From positions 1-64,000 of the forward strand of contig NZ_JAGPXY010000009.1 of NCBI RefSeq assembly GCF_018070325.1: DNA of 64,000 nt. Direction: 5' to 3'. Every line of letters starts with the position of its first letter. Within the stretch, counting starts at the first letter, position 1. Under the pieces are notes generated by a model, which worked only from the letters and a program-made list of their open reading frames with translations, had not been told where the DNA came from and did not search any database. Below are positions 24,992 to 36,883 of the stretch, piece after piece. A program made the translations under genes and the position numbers. Origin of the DNA: Micromonospora sp. H61 (GTDB taxonomy: Bacteria; Actinomycetota; Actinomycetes; Mycobacteriales; Micromonosporaceae).

Positions 24992-26606
24992 CGGAAGCAC
25001 CGACGTCCTGATCGTCGGCGGCGGCCCGGTCGGTTTGTCGACCGCGCTCTTCCTGGCCCGCAAGGGGATCCGGCCGATCCTTGTCGAACGTCGGCCTCGG
25101 CTGTCGACGATCCCCCGCGCGACCGGCCTGCACGCCCGCACTGTGGAGATCTTCCGCACCGTCGGCCTGGAGCCGGCCGTGCAGCAGGCCGGCATGAAGA
25201 TCGTCGGGCCGGGCGCCGAACTCGACCTCGTCCGCGCCGGCCGCGCCACGCCACTGGTCATGCTCGGCGCCCAGTCCCTGGCCGACCTCCACAAGTCGTT
25301 CGTCATGGAGGCGCACGACGTCGACTACGACAAGTTCACGCCGAGCTGGCCGATCTGGTGCGGCCAGGACCACTACGAGCCGCTGCTCTACGACGCCGCC
25401 GTCGAGGCGGGCGCGGAGATCCGCTTCCAGAACGAGCTGATCGGGCTGACCCAGGACCCTGACGGGGTGACCGCGACAGTCAACGACAACGGTACGACGC
25501 GCACGATCCGGGCGCGCTACGTCGTCGCTGCCGACGGCGTGAAGAGCCCGGTCCGCGAACTGCTCCAGATCGGAAACCGCAGCAACGGTGTCGCCGGGAA
25601 CTTCGTCAGCATCATCTTCCGCGCCAAGGTCGACCTGCCCGAGTCGGCACCACGCTTCACGCTGATCTACCTGATGAACCAGCTGGCCCAGGGTTTGCTG
25701 CTCTTCATCGAGCCGGGGCGGTGGATGTTCGGCGTCAACTACTACCCCGAGCGGGGACAGTCGCCGGCCGACTTCACCCCGGAACGGTGCGTCGAGCTGG
25801 CCCGGATCGCGGCCGGTGACCCCGAGCTGGAGGTCGAGGTCGAGTCGGCCCAGCCCTGGGACGCGCGGCACATGGTCGCCGACGCGTACCAGGCGGGGCG
25901 GGTCTTCCTCGCCGGCGACGCCTGCCACGCCCACCCGCCGGCCGGCGGCTTCGGTGTCAACGCCGGCATCCAGGACGCGCACAACCTGGCGTGGAAGCTC
26001 GCCGACGTCCTTCAGGGGCGAGCCGACGAGAGCCTGCTCGACTCCTACGAAGCCGAGCGTCGTCCGGTCGGCGCGGCGACCGCCGACCAGGCGTGGATGC
26101 TCTTCCGCACCCGGGGTCAGCTCGCCGACGAGGACAAGGCCGCCTACCGGGACTTCGTCATCGTGACGATGGGCTACCGGTACACCTCCAACGCGATCGT
26201 CGGCGCGCCCGCCGACACCGAGCTGCTGCCCCGCGAGCTGACCTTCACCGGCCAACCCGGATCGCGTGCCCCGCACGGCTGGGTCGACCACGACGGCGCT
26301 CGGGTCTCCACGATCGACGTGCTGACCGAGGGCTGGACGTTGGCCACTGCTCCGGGCGACGACGCCTGGCTCGCGGCGGCCGAGGCGGTCTCGGCGGAGA
26401 CCGGGCTTCCGATCAAGGCGCTGACCGCCGGCCCCGACGGTGACCTCGCCGACGACGGCTCGTGGCTCGCGAGCTGTGGGGTCGGCCCCGGCGGGGCGCT
26501 GTTGGTACGCCCCGATGGCATCGTCGCCTGGCGCAGCGCCGGCCCGGTCGACGACCGGGCGCAGACCCTTGCCGCCGCCCTGGCCACGATCCTGCGGGGA
26601 GCGTGA
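24984..26606 (+). CDS. FAD-dependent aromatic hydroxylase (PheA/TfdB-type)
   Basis: This 540-residue flavoprotein opens with the Rossmann motif GGGPVG (12-17) and Glu-Arg at the end of strand 2 (VERRPRLSTIPRATG). It has the DG motif (VAADGVKSPVRELL) and the second FAD site GDACHAHPPAGGFGVNAGIQD, and ends in the thioredoxin-like C-terminal domain of the class (GALLVRPDGIVAWR). It uses NADPH and O2 to hydroxylate an aromatic ring, like TcmG or WhiE ORFVIII; multiple hydroxylation or Baeyer-Villiger activity cannot be excluded. It lies in the middle of the core operon. Confidence 0.93.
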   Translation: MSDGSTDVLIVGGGPVGLSTALFLARKGIRPILVERRPRLSTIPRATGLHARTVEIFRTVGLEPAVQQAGMKIVGPGAELDLVRAGRATPLVMLGAQSLADLHKSFVMEAHDVDYDKFTPSWPIWCGQDHYEPLLYDAAVEAGAEIRFQNELIGLTQDPDGVTATVNDNGTTRTIRARYVVAADGVKSPVRELLQIGNRSNGVAGNFVSIIFRAKVDLPESAPRFTLIYLMNQLAQGLLLFIEPGRWMFGVNYYPERGQSPADFTPERCVELARIAAGDPELEVEVESAQPWDARHMVADAYQAGRVFLAGDACHAHPPAGGFGVNAGIQDAHNLAWKLADVLQGRADESLLDSYEAERRPVGAATADQAWMLFRTRGQLADEDKAAYRDFVIVTMGYRYTSNAIVGAPADTELLPRELTFTGQPGSRAPHGWVDHDGARVSTIDVLTEGWTLATAPGDDAWLAAAEAVSAETGLPIKALTAGPDGDLADDGSWLASCGVGPGGALLVRPDGIVAWRSAGPVDDRAQTLAAALATILRGA

Positions 26607-26610
26607 GCAC

Positions 26611-26952
26611 ATGTCCTACCGCGCCCTCATGGTCATGCGGATGGCCCCCGGTCACGCCGACGCGGTCGCCGAGCTCTTCGCCGAGCACGACAAGGGCGAC
26701 ATGCCGTACGTCGTCGGCATCTCGCGGCGCACGCTCTTCCAGTACCAGGACCTCTACATGCACCTGCTCGAGGCCGACACCGACGTCTTCGACAAGCTCC
26801 TCGCGGCCCGAGCCCGAGCGGACTTCCAGGAGGTCAACCGCCGACTCTCGGCCTACCTGCAGCGCTACGCGCCGGACAGCATGACCGAGTTGCAGGACTC
26901 GAAGGCCACGCCCTTCTACACCTGGAGCCCCGAGACAGGGAGCATCACGTGA
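26611..26952 (+). CDS. TcmI-family polyketide cyclase
   Basis: The ATG at 26611 follows the hydroxylase stop by 4 bases. The 113-residue product fits the TcmI/WhiE-ORFVII cyclase family in length and motifs: YRALMVMRMAPGHADAVAELFAEHD at the start, the active-site region RRTLFQYQDLYMHLLE, and PFYTWSP near the end. These ferredoxin-fold enzymes close the later rings of unreduced polyketides. Together with the monodomain aromatase (28679) and cupin (27953) it gives the three-cyclase set seen in tetracenomycin, spore-pigment and pentangular systems. Confidence 0.92.
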   Translation: MSYRALMVMRMAPGHADAVAELFAEHDKGDMPYVVGISRRTLFQYQDLYMHLLEADTDVFDKLLAARARADFQEVNRRLSAYLQRYAPDSMTELQDSKATPFYTWSPETGSIT

Positions 26953-27956
26953 CGCTGACCCGCCGCGACATCAACGACATGATGCAGGCATACAAGAAGA
27001 CGAGCCTGCTGCGTACCGCTGTCGAGCTGGGTGTGTTCGACGCGCTCGCCGCGGGCCCGGCCACGGCCAGCGGGCTCGCTCCGAAGCTCGGCATCCACCC
27101 GCGGGGCGCGCGCATCCTGCTCGACGCGCTCACCGCGATCCGTCTCACCGACCGGACCGGCGAGCACTTCTCGCTCACCCCGGCGGCCGCCGACCACCTG
27201 GTCAGCACCCGTCCGGACTACCTGGGCGGCATGGTCAAGGTGATGTCGAGCGACTGGGAGTGGGACGCGTTGCGCGACCTCAGCGCCGCCGTACGGGCCG
27301 GCGGCACAGTGCTCGACGTGCACGCCGAGACCCCGGAGTACACCTACTGGGAGGACTTCGCCGCGTACGCGACGAAGGTCGCCCAGCCGACCGCCGAGGT
27401 GATGGCCGAGGCGCTCGCGCCGTGGACGAAGGAGCGCGCCGAACTCGACATCCTCGACGTCGCCTGCGGCCACGGCGTCTACGGCTACACCCTCGCGCAG
27501 CACAACCCACAGGCGGCGGTGACCTCGCTGGACTGGCCCAACGTGCTCGCCGTGACGGAGAAGCACGCCGAGCGGCTCGGTGTGCGCGACAGGGCGTCGT
27601 TCCTGCCGGGTGACATGTTCACCACCGATCTCGGCGGCCCGTACGACGTCGTGCTGCTCACCAACGTCACCCACCACTTCTCCGAGGAGCGGGTGCACGA
27701 ACTGGTGAACCGCCTCGGTTCCGTGGTCAAGCCGGGTGGCCGGCTGGTCATCGTCGGGTTCACCACTGGCGACGAGTCGCCGGCACTGGACCCGGCGCCG
27801 TACCTCTTCTCGGTGTTGATGTTGGTCTGGACCTTCGAGGGGGAGTCGCACTCCGTCGCCGCCTACAACCGGGCGCTCGCCGCGGCGGGCTTCGGCCCGG
27901 CCACCGTCCACCCGACGGACCTGCCGTTCCGAGTGCTCGTCGCAGAGAAGGGATGA
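26949..27956 (+). CDS. SAM-dependent methyltransferase (third of the region)
   Basis: This 335-residue protein starts at GTG overlapping the cyclase stop by four bases. It has N-terminal helices (DINDMMQAYKKTSLLRTAVELGVFDAL), a winged helix (SGLAPKLGIHPRGARILLDAL), a SAM-binding motif ILDVACGHGVYGYTLAQ and a His pair in LLTNVTHHFSEE. The family includes O- and C-methyltransferases; the doublet HH and a Trp-rich central segment (SSDWEWDALRDL) set it apart from the other two methyltransferases here. Substrate and position are unknown. Confidence 0.88.
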   Translation: MTLTRRDINDMMQAYKKTSLLRTAVELGVFDALAAGPATASGLAPKLGIHPRGARILLDALTAIRLTDRTGEHFSLTPAAADHLVSTRPDYLGGMVKVMSSDWEWDALRDLSAAVRAGGTVLDVHAETPEYTYWEDFAAYATKVAQPTAEVMAEALAPWTKERAELDILDVACGHGVYGYTLAQHNPQAAVTSLDWPNVLAVTEKHAERLGVRDRASFLPGDMFTTDLGGPYDVVLLTNVTHHFSEERVHELVNRLGSVVKPGGRLVIVGFTTGDESPALDPAPYLFSVLMLVWTFEGESHSVAAYNRALAAAGFGPATVHPTDLPFRVLVAEKG

Positions 27957-28416
27957 TCATGCATCGGCAACCGATCGTGAAGGTCGCCGCCACCGACGTG
28001 CCCGGCATCAACCGGATCGGCGGCGAGGTGCGGATCCTGCTCAGCCCGAAGACCGTCGACGCGACGGAGGGCTTCATGGGCACGGTCCGCCTGGAGCCGG
28101 GCGAGTTCCTGGCGGAGCAGTACAACCCGTACTCGGACAAGTTCTGTTATCTGGTGCGCGGCGAGGTCGTGATCCGCGTCGACGGCGCGGAGGTCAAGCT
28201 CGCGCCCGACGAGGCTCTCATGGTCCGTCGCGGCCAGCGGCACCGCATCGTCAACGCCGGTGGCGAGACCGCGCTGATCGTGTTCCAGATCAGCCCGCTC
28301 GCGCCGCGCCCCGAGCTGGGCCACGTCGACACCGAGGAGGTCCCGCACCCCGAGTCGCCGGTGCCACAGGTCGGCGGCGTGCGCGACGGGTGGCAGCGAC
28401 CGACGGGAGGAAACTC

Positions 28417-28420
<4 letters not shown>
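27953..28420 (+). CDS. Cupin polyketide cyclase (TcmJ/WhiE-ORFII-like)
   Basis: This 155-residue single-cupin protein has the fold's two motifs (EQYNPYSDKFCYLVRGEVVIRVDG and RRGQRHRIVNAGGETALIVF) and the family's typical opening about defined 'RIGGEVRILLSPKTV'. TcmJ-like cupins work with TcmI-type enzymes to fold unreduced aromatic polyketides. The ATG at 27953 overlaps the previous stop (a second ATG at 27959 is possible). Its own stop overlaps the ACP start. One of the usual metal-ligand His positions is replaced (YSDKFCY), so metal binding is uncertain. Confidence 0.88.
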
Positions 28421-30793
<2,373 letters not shown>

Positions 30794-30807
<14 letters not shown>

Positions 30808-31231
30808 CGCCGACCCGCTGGATGCCGCGGTCCGCAGTCTCGCGCGGCTGATCGGGTCGACGCCAGGTCCGGTCCGCCGTGCGCGGCTCCAGCACGGCGA
30901 CCTGGTGGTCGAGGTGGAGTGGCCGGACGGCGCACCCGGGGTGGCGGCGGTCCCGGCGGTCCCGCCGGTGGAGGCCGACGCCGGTCTGCACTACGTGTGC
31001 GCACCGATGGTCGCGACGCTCTACCTCGCGCCGTCGCCAGGCGCTGACCCGTTCGTCAGTGAGGGCGACCAGGTCGTGCCCGGCCAGCAGGTCGCGATCC
31101 TCGAAGCGATGAAGATGATGATCCCGGTCGAAGCCGACCGCGCGGGCGAGGTCGTGAAGGTGCTGGTGCCCAACGCGACCCCGGTCGAGTACGGCGAACG
31201 GTTGATCGCCTTAGCTGTGTCGGAGGGCTGA
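30794..31231 (+). CDS. accB: Biotin carboxyl carrier protein
   Basis: This 145-residue protein has a short N-terminal helix, a Pro/Ala linker (about 45-62) and the biotinyl domain with Lys107 in EAMKMM. It carries carboxybiotin between the biotin carboxylase and carboxyltransferase encoded on either side. The start overlaps the carboxyltransferase end by 14 bases. Confidence 0.94.
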
Positions 31232-31235
31232 CCCA

Positions 31236-32621
31236 GTGTTCGAGTCGGTGCTGATCGCCAACCGGGGCGAGATCGCGGTCCGGATCGCCCGGACCTGCCG
31301 GGAGATGGGGCTGCGTACCGTGGCGGTCTACTCGACCGTCGACCGGGACTCGGCGGTGGTGCGGCTGGCCGACGAAGCCGTCCAGATCGGGCCCGGTCCC
31401 AGCCGGCGCAGCTACCTGAGCGCCCCGGCCATCATCGAGGCGGCCCGCCGCACGGGAGCCGACGCCATCCACCCGGGCTACGGATTCCTCTCCGAGGACC
31501 CGGACTTCGCCGAGATCTGCGAGGCCGACGGGATCACGTTCATCGGGCCGCCGCCCGCCGTGATGGCCGCGCTGGGCGACAAGGCCCGGACGCGGGGCAT
31601 CATGGCGGGCCTCGGCCTACCCGTGCTCCCCGGCACTACCGACGCCGTCGAGTCGGCGGCCCACGCCCGCGCGGTCGCCGACGAGATCGGCTTCCCGCTG
31701 ATCATCAAGGCGGTCGCCGGTGGCGGCGGTCGGGGCGTACGGGTGGTCCGCGACCCGGCCTCGTTCCTGGGCGAGTTCGCGTCCGCGCGGGCCGAGGCAC
31801 AGCTGCTCTTCGGCGACAACCGGGTCTACATCGAGCGCTACCTGGAGTCGGCCCGCCACGTCGAGGTGCAGGTGCTCACCGACCGCTACGGCAACGGAAT
31901 CCACCTCGGCGAGCGCGACTGTTCGGTGCAGCGGCGTCACCAGAAGCTGATCGAGGAGTCGCCCGCGCCCGGGTTGCCGCAACACATGGTCGACCGGATG
32001 ACCGCCGCCGCGGTCACCGGCGCGCTCGGTGTCGGCTACGTGGGCGCGGGCACCTTCGAGTTCCTGGTCGGCGGTGGGGACGACTTCCACCTCATGGAGG
32101 TCAACTGCAGGCTCCAGGTCGAACACCCGGTCTCCGAGCTGGTGACCGGCGTCGACCTGGTGCGGCAACAGATCCTCGTCGCGGCCGGCGAGCGGCTGGC
32201 GCTGACCCAGGCCGACGTGACGCCGCGCGGTACCGCGATCGAGTGTCGCCTCAACGTCGAGGATCCGGCGCGCGGCTTCGTACCGACGCCGGGTGAGCTG
32301 ACCCGCTTCGACCTGCCCGCCGGCCCGTTCGTCCGGGTCGACACGCACGGGTACGCCGGCTACCGGGTCCCGGCCGACTACGACTCCCTCCTCGCGAAGG
32401 TGGTCGTCTGGGCGCCGGACCGCACCCAGGCCCTGGCCCGGATGGCCCGGGCGCTCGACGAGTGCGCCATCGAAGGGCCTGGTGTGGCGACCACCCGGGA
32501 CTTCCTCCGATCGACGCTCGACCACCCGCTGTTCCGCGCCGCGAAACACGACACCTCGCTTGTCGACACCATGCTCACCGGCCTCCAGCCGGACACCACC
32601 GAAGCTCCAGGGCGCCACTAA
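31236..32621 (+). CDS. accC: Biotin carboxylase subunit of acetyl-CoA carboxylase
   Basis: This 461-residue enzyme starts at GTG four bases after the BCCP stop. It has the classical N-terminal FESVLIANRGEIAVRIARTC, the ATP-grasp glycine loop KAVAGGGGRGVRVV, the catalytic segment HLGERDCSVQRRHQKLIEE and the metal/ATP site MEVNCRLQVEHPVSE. It carboxylates biotin on BCCP with ATP and bicarbonate. It is the last clear member of the core operon; an 82-base gap precedes the peroxidase gene. Confidence 0.95.
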   Translation: MFESVLIANRGEIAVRIARTCREMGLRTVAVYSTVDRDSAVVRLADEAVQIGPGPSRRSYLSAPAIIEAARRTGADAIHPGYGFLSEDPDFAEICEADGITFIGPPPAVMAALGDKARTRGIMAGLGLPVLPGTTDAVESAAHARAVADEIGFPLIIKAVAGGGGRGVRVVRDPASFLGEFASARAEAQLLFGDNRVYIERYLESARHVEVQVLTDRYGNGIHLGERDCSVQRRHQKLIEESPAPGLPQHMVDRMTAAAVTGALGVGYVGAGTFEFLVGGGDDFHLMEVNCRLQVEHPVSELVTGVDLVRQQILVAAGERLALTQADVTPRGTAIECRLNVEDPARGFVPTPGELTRFDLPAGPFVRVDTHGYAGYRVPADYDSLLAKVVVWAPDRTQALARMARALDECAIEGPGVATTRDFLRSTLDHPLFRAAKHDTSLVDTMLTGLQPDTTEAPGRH

Positions 32622-32703
32622 CCGAAGGGTTCACACTGCTGCCGGTTCGCGGGTTTGCGGCCCGTGCGTCCACGCGGGCGCCCGCGGACGGAAGGTGGCC
32701 GAC

Positions 32704-34239
32704 ATGGCAATTGACAACGCTTCTCGAGGTGTCAGCCGACGGCGATTATTGGCCGGAGTCGGCGCGGGGGCGCTCGTGGCCGGCACCGGGGGAGTCCTGC
32801 TCGACGCGACGCCGGCGGCGGCCGCGTTCTCCAACCGGTTCGGCCGAATGTTCCCGTCGCTGCCGGCATTCGGGTCCGCGACGACCCAGATGCGGAACGC
32901 GCTGATCGACCTGTCGCGCGTCGGCGGCCCGATGGACGCCCGCGACCCGCTCAGCGTCGGCGCGGAGGCGCTCGCCGACCAGCAGCAGCACAGCATCAAC
33001 AACCCCGACAACTTCTCGATCCCGCAGGGCATGACGTACTTCGGGCAGTTCGTCGACCACGACCTGGCCTTCGAGACGACGGCGCCGCTGGGCACGCCGG
33101 TCGACCCGACCACTGTGCCGAACCCCCGGACGCCGGCCCTCGACCTCGACTCGCTCTACGGTGGTGGGCCGACCGGAAACCCGGAGTTGTACAACTCCGC
33201 CGATCCCGCCAAACTCAAGATCGAGTCGGGCGGGCGCTTCGAGGACCTGCCGCGTAACTCCAGTGGCAGGGCGATCGTCTTCGACGTCCGCAACGACGAG
33301 AACCTGCCGATCGCGCAGATCACGGCCGCGTTCATCCTCTTCCACAACCGGGTGGTCGACCTGGTGCGCGCACAGGGCACCCCGGCGGCGCAGGTCTTCG
33401 GCGCCGCCCGGCAACTCGTCACCTGGCACTACCAGTGGATCGTGCTCAACGAGTTCCTCCCGCTGATCGCCGGCCCGGGCACTGTCTTCACAGTGCTCAA
33501 CGGCGGTCGCCGCTTCTACAAGCCGGAGCCGAACGCGACGTTCATCCCGGTCGAGTTCACCGCGGCGGCGTTCCGCTTCGGCCACAGCCAGCCACGACCG
33601 GCCTACCTGGTCAACCGGACCGGCAACGGTGGCGACGAGTTCTACGCCATGCTCTTCGACCCGGCGCTGAGCGGCGCCGACCCGGCCGACCTGCGCGGTG
33701 GGAAGCGGGCCGCCCGCCGCTACCTCGACCACCAGTTCTGGTTCCAGTTCTTCGACGGCCAGGTGCGCTGGAGCAAGTGGGTCGACGTCCGCAACTCGAC
33801 GCCTTTGTTCGGCTTCCCGCTGCCACCGCCGCCGTCCGGCTCCCCGTCGGCCAACCTGCTCGGACGTGACCTGCTCCGTCAGCTCACCTTCGGCATCCCG
33901 TCGGGCCAGCGGATCGCCGCACACATCGGGGCACCGGCACTCGGCAGCTTCAACTTCCCGGAGCTCAGTGGGTACGGCCTCGGCCTGGACTCCAACACCC
34001 CGCTCTTCTACTACCTCCTCAAGGAGGCACAGCTCCAGGCCGGCGGCGGTTCACTGGGCGCGGTAGGTGGGCGAATCGTGGCGGAGGTGCTCATCGGCAT
34101 CGCCCAGCTCGACCCGGCCAGCTACCTGAAGGTGCAGCCCAACTGGCGTCCGACCCTGCCGGCCCGCTTCTCGGGCCAGTTCACGATGGCCGACCTGCTC
34201 ACGTACGCCCGGGTCGACCCGGCCAGTCGCAACTCCTGA
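32704..34239 (+). CDS. Tat-exported animal-type haem peroxidase
   Basis: The ATG at 32704 follows GGAAGG and begins a Tat signal (SRRRLLAGVGAGALV, cleavage near Ala41). The 511-residue product matches the myeloperoxidase/peroxidasin superfamily: distal His119 in FGQFVDHDLAFE, the RNDENLPIAQITAAF helix, and proximal His294 in FRFGHSQPRP. Exported members oxidise phenols and halides with H2O2. No halogenation-specific sign is visible. Its position right after the core operon, along with two exported multicopper oxidases, supports extracellular radical coupling or polymerisation of the polyketide; defence against peroxide is the alternative. Confidence 0.9.
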   Translation: MAIDNASRGVSRRRLLAGVGAGALVAGTGGVLLDATPAAAAFSNRFGRMFPSLPAFGSATTQMRNALIDLSRVGGPMDARDPLSVGAEALADQQQHSINNPDNFSIPQGMTYFGQFVDHDLAFETTAPLGTPVDPTTVPNPRTPALDLDSLYGGGPTGNPELYNSADPAKLKIESGGRFEDLPRNSSGRAIVFDVRNDENLPIAQITAAFILFHNRVVDLVRAQGTPAAQVFGAARQLVTWHYQWIVLNEFLPLIAGPGTVFTVLNGGRRFYKPEPNATFIPVEFTAAAFRFGHSQPRPAYLVNRTGNGGDEFYAMLFDPALSGADPADLRGGKRAARRYLDHQFWFQFFDGQVRWSKWVDVRNSTPLFGFPLPPPPSGSPSANLLGRDLLRQLTFGIPSGQRIAAHIGAPALGSFNFPELSGYGLGLDSNTPLFYYLLKEAQLQAGGGSLGAVGGRIVAEVLIGIAQLDPASYLKVQPNWRPTLPARFSGQFTMADLLTYARVDPASRNS

Positions 34240-34245
34240 CGGCGC

Positions 34246-34288
34246 GTGCTCCGCACCCGGGCCCGGGGCGGCCCGGTGTGTGGAGCAC
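34246..34288 (+). terminator. Terminator after the peroxidase gene
   Basis: GTGCTCC (34246-34252) pairs with GGAGCAC (34282-34288), with further GC-rich pairing inside (GGGCC/GGCCC). It lies just after the peroxidase stop and before ahcY. Confidence 0.75.
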
Positions 34289-34345
34289 GGGCGCGGTTGA
34301 ACGGGACTCCAACGGTCCTCGACACTGGTGCGGGAGGGTGCGGAC

Positions 34346-35791
34346 ATGACTGGCGACTTCAGCGATTTCAAGGTGGCGGATCTTTCGTTGGCGGCCTTCG
34401 GGCGTAAGGAGATCGAACTGGCCGAGCATGAGATGCCGGGTCTGATGTCGATCCGGAGGGAGTTCGCCTCGCGGCAGCCGTTGAAGGGTGCGCGGATCAC
34501 CGGCTCGCTGCACATGACGATCCAGACGGCGGTGTTGATCGAGACGCTGGTGGCGCTCGGCGCGCAGGTCCGGTGGGCGTCCTGCAACATTTTCTCCACC
34601 CAGGACCACGCGGCGGCGGCGATCGTGGTCGGCCCGACCGGCACCCCGGACGCCCCGGCGGGTGTGCCGGTCTACGCCTGGAAGGGCGAGTCCCTCGACG
34701 AGTACTGGTGGTGCACCCAGCAGGTGCTGCTCTGGCCGGACGGGCAGGGCCCGAACATGATCCTCGACGATGGTGGTGACGCCACACTGCTGGTGCACAA
34801 GGGCGCCGAGTTCGAGGCCATCGGGGCGGTCCCGTCGCCGGAGAGCGCCGACTCGGAGGAGTACGAGGTCATCCTCGGTGTGTTGACGCGGTCGCTGCGG
34901 GAGGACAACCGCCGCTGGACGCGGGTCGCCGCCGGGATCAAGGGGGTGACCGAGGAGACCACGACCGGCGTGCACCGGCTGTACGAGATGCAGCAGGCGG
35001 GAAACCTGCTGTTCCCGGCGATCAATGTGAACGACTCGGTGACCAAGAGCAAGTTCGACAACAAGTACGGCTGCCGGCACTCGTTGATCGACGGGATCAA
35101 CCGGGCCACCGATGTGCTGATCGGTGGCAAGGTCGCCGTGGTGTTCGGCTACGGCGACGTCGGTAAGGGCTGTGCCGAGAGTCTGCGTGGTCAGGGAGCG
35201 CGGGTCATCGTGACCGAGGTGGACCCGATCTGTGCCCTGCAGGCGGCGATGGACGGCTACCAGGTCGCGACCATCGACGACGTGGTCGAGACCGCCGACA
35301 TCTTCGTGACCGCGACGGGCTGCTTCAGCGTCATCACCAACGAGCACATGGCGCGGATGAAGCACCAGGCGATCGTGGGGAACATCGGCCACTTCGACAA
35401 TGAGATCGACATGGCCGGTCTCGCGAAGCGCGGGGACGTCGAGCGGGTCACTGTGAAGCCGCAGGTGGACGAGTGGCGGTTCGCGGACGGCCACTCGATC
35501 ATCGTGTTGTCGGAGGGTCGGCTGTTGAACCTTGGCAACGCCACCGGGCATCCGAGCTTCGTGATGTCGAACAGCTTCGCCAACCAGACCATCGCGCAGA
35601 TCGAGCTGTTCACCAGCACCGACCAGTACCCGATCGGTGTCCACACCCTTCCGAAGCACCTGGACGAGAAGGTGGCCCGACTCCACCTCTCCGCGCTGGG
35701 TGTCCGCCTCACCGAACTGACCAAGGAACAAGCCAACTACCTCGGCGTCCCGGTCGAGGGGCCGTACAAGCCCGACCACTACCGCTACTGA
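34346..35791 (+). CDS. ahcY: S-adenosylhomocysteinase
   Basis: The ATG at 34346 follows GGGAGGG. The 481-residue enzyme has the substrate region [17 protein letters not shown], the active-site segment [15 protein letters not shown], the NAD motif [15 protein letters not shown] and the ending KPDHYRY. It splits SAH into adenosine and homocysteine, relieving product inhibition of methyltransferases. The next gene probably phosphorylates the adenosine released, and metK at 18825 remakes SAM. Confidence 0.97.
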   Translation: MTGDFSDFKVADLSLAAFGRKEIELAEHEMPGLMSIRREFASRQPLKGARITGSLHMTIQTAVLIETLVALGAQVRWASCNIFSTQDHAAAAIVVGPTGTPDAPAGVPVYAWKGESLDEYWWCTQQVLLWPDGQGPNMILDDGGDATLLVHKGAEFEAIGAVPSPESADSEEYEVILGVLTRSLREDNRRWTRVAAGIKGVTEETTTGVHRLYEMQQAGNLLFPAINVNDSVTKSKFDNKYGCRHSLIDGINRATDVLIGGKVAVVFGYGDVGKGCAESLRGQGARVIVTEVDPICALQAAMDGYQVATIDDVVETADIFVTATGCFSVITNEHMARMKHQAIVGNIGHFDNEIDMAGLAKRGDVERVTVKPQVDEWRFADGHSIIVLSEGRLLNLGNATGHPSFVMSNSFANQTIAQIELFTSTDQYPIGVHTLPKHLDEKVARLHLSALGVRLTELTKEQANYLGVPVEGPYKPDHYRY

Positions 35792-35806
35792 GAGGGCCCG
35801 CCCCGC

Positions 35807-36784
35807 ATGATCGCCGTATCCGGCTCGATCGCGACCGACCATCTGATGCGCTTCCCGGGGCGGTTCGCCGAGCAGCTCATCGCCGGCAGCCTCGACACCG
35901 TCTCGCTCTCGTTCCTCGTCGACGACCTGGTCGTCCGTCGCGGCGGGGTCGCTGCCAACATCGCCTTCGGGCTCGCTCAACTCGGGCACCGGTCGGTGCT
36001 GCTCGGTGCGGTCGGCGGCGACTTCGGCGACTACCGCAGCTGGCTGGAGCGGCACGGGGTCGACTGCTCGGAGGTGCAGGTCAGCTCCGTCGCACACACC
36101 GCCCGGTTCATCTGCACCACCGACACCGACCTCTGCCAGATCGCGTCGTTCTATCCCGGCGCGATGGGTGAGCCCGACCGGATCAGCCTCGACGGTGTCG
36201 CCGCGCGGGCCGGCGGGCTCGGGCTCGTCATCGTCGCCGCGGAGAACCCGGAAACGATGCTCGCCCGCGCCGCCGCCTGCCGCCGGCTGGGCCTGCCCTT
36301 CGCGGCCGACCCGTCACAGCAGCTGGCCCGGATGCCGTCGGCCGACATCGAGGCGATGATCAACGGCGCTCGCTACCTGTTGACGAACGAGTACGAGGCG
36401 GCGCTGCTGGAGTCGAAGACCGGGCTGAGCGAGGACGACATCCTGCGCCGCGTGGGCGTGCGGGTCGTGACCCTCGGCGCCAACGGGGTACGCGTCACCG
36501 GGCAGGAGGGTGACTTCCTGGTCCCGGCGGCGCGGGTGGGCCGCATCGTCGACCCGACCGGCGTCGGCGACGGCTTCCGGGCCGGCTTCTTCGCCGCGCT
36601 CGCCGCCGACCTGCCCATCGAGCGCGCGGCACAGGTGGGCTGCGTACTGGCGGCGCACGTGCTGGAGGTCGAGGGCCCGCAGGAATACACGGTCGACGCC
36701 GACGCTTTCGAGCGCCGCATCGCCGACTCCTACGGCCCGGACGTCGCTGTCGACGTGCGGGCGCTGGGGCTGGCTCGGGTCTGA
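35807..36784 (+). CDS. PfkB-family kinase, probable adenosine kinase
   Basis: This 325-residue ribokinase-fold protein has the N-terminal SGSIATDHLMRFPG, the substrate loop RRGGVAANIAFGLAQLG, and the C-terminal signature DPTGVGDGFRAGFF with the catalytic Asp in GVGD. Lying 15 bases after ahcY, it most likely converts the adenosine from SAH cleavage to AMP. Sugar kinases share the fold, so specificity is inferred from context; the FPGRF... segment resembles actinobacterial adenosine kinase. Confidence 0.85.
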   Translation: MIAVSGSIATDHLMRFPGRFAEQLIAGSLDTVSLSFLVDDLVVRRGGVAANIAFGLAQLGHRSVLLGAVGGDFGDYRSWLERHGVDCSEVQVSSVAHTARFICTTDTDLCQIASFYPGAMGEPDRISLDGVAARAGGLGLVIVAAENPETMLARAAACRRLGLPFAADPSQQLARMPSADIEAMINGARYLLTNEYEAALLESKTGLSEDDILRRVGVRVVTLGANGVRVTGQEGDFLVPAARVGRIVDPTGVGDGFRAGFFAALAADLPIERAAQVGCVLAAHVLEVEGPQEYTVDADAFERRIADSYGPDVAVDVRALGLARV

Positions 36785-36871
36785 CCGGGCCAGCCGGCCG
36801 AGGCGGACGCGGCGCGCGAGGTTCGGTGCCGCGTCGGAACGAGCCGGAGCGGACTCTCCGGGATGATCGGA

Positions 36872-36877
36872 TAGCCT
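36872..36877 (+). promoter_or_regulatory. -10 of a leaderless promoter
   Basis: TAGCCT ends 6 bases before the GTG at 36884, so transcription would begin at or next to the start codon. Confidence 0.5.
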
Positions 36878-36883
36878 GCACGT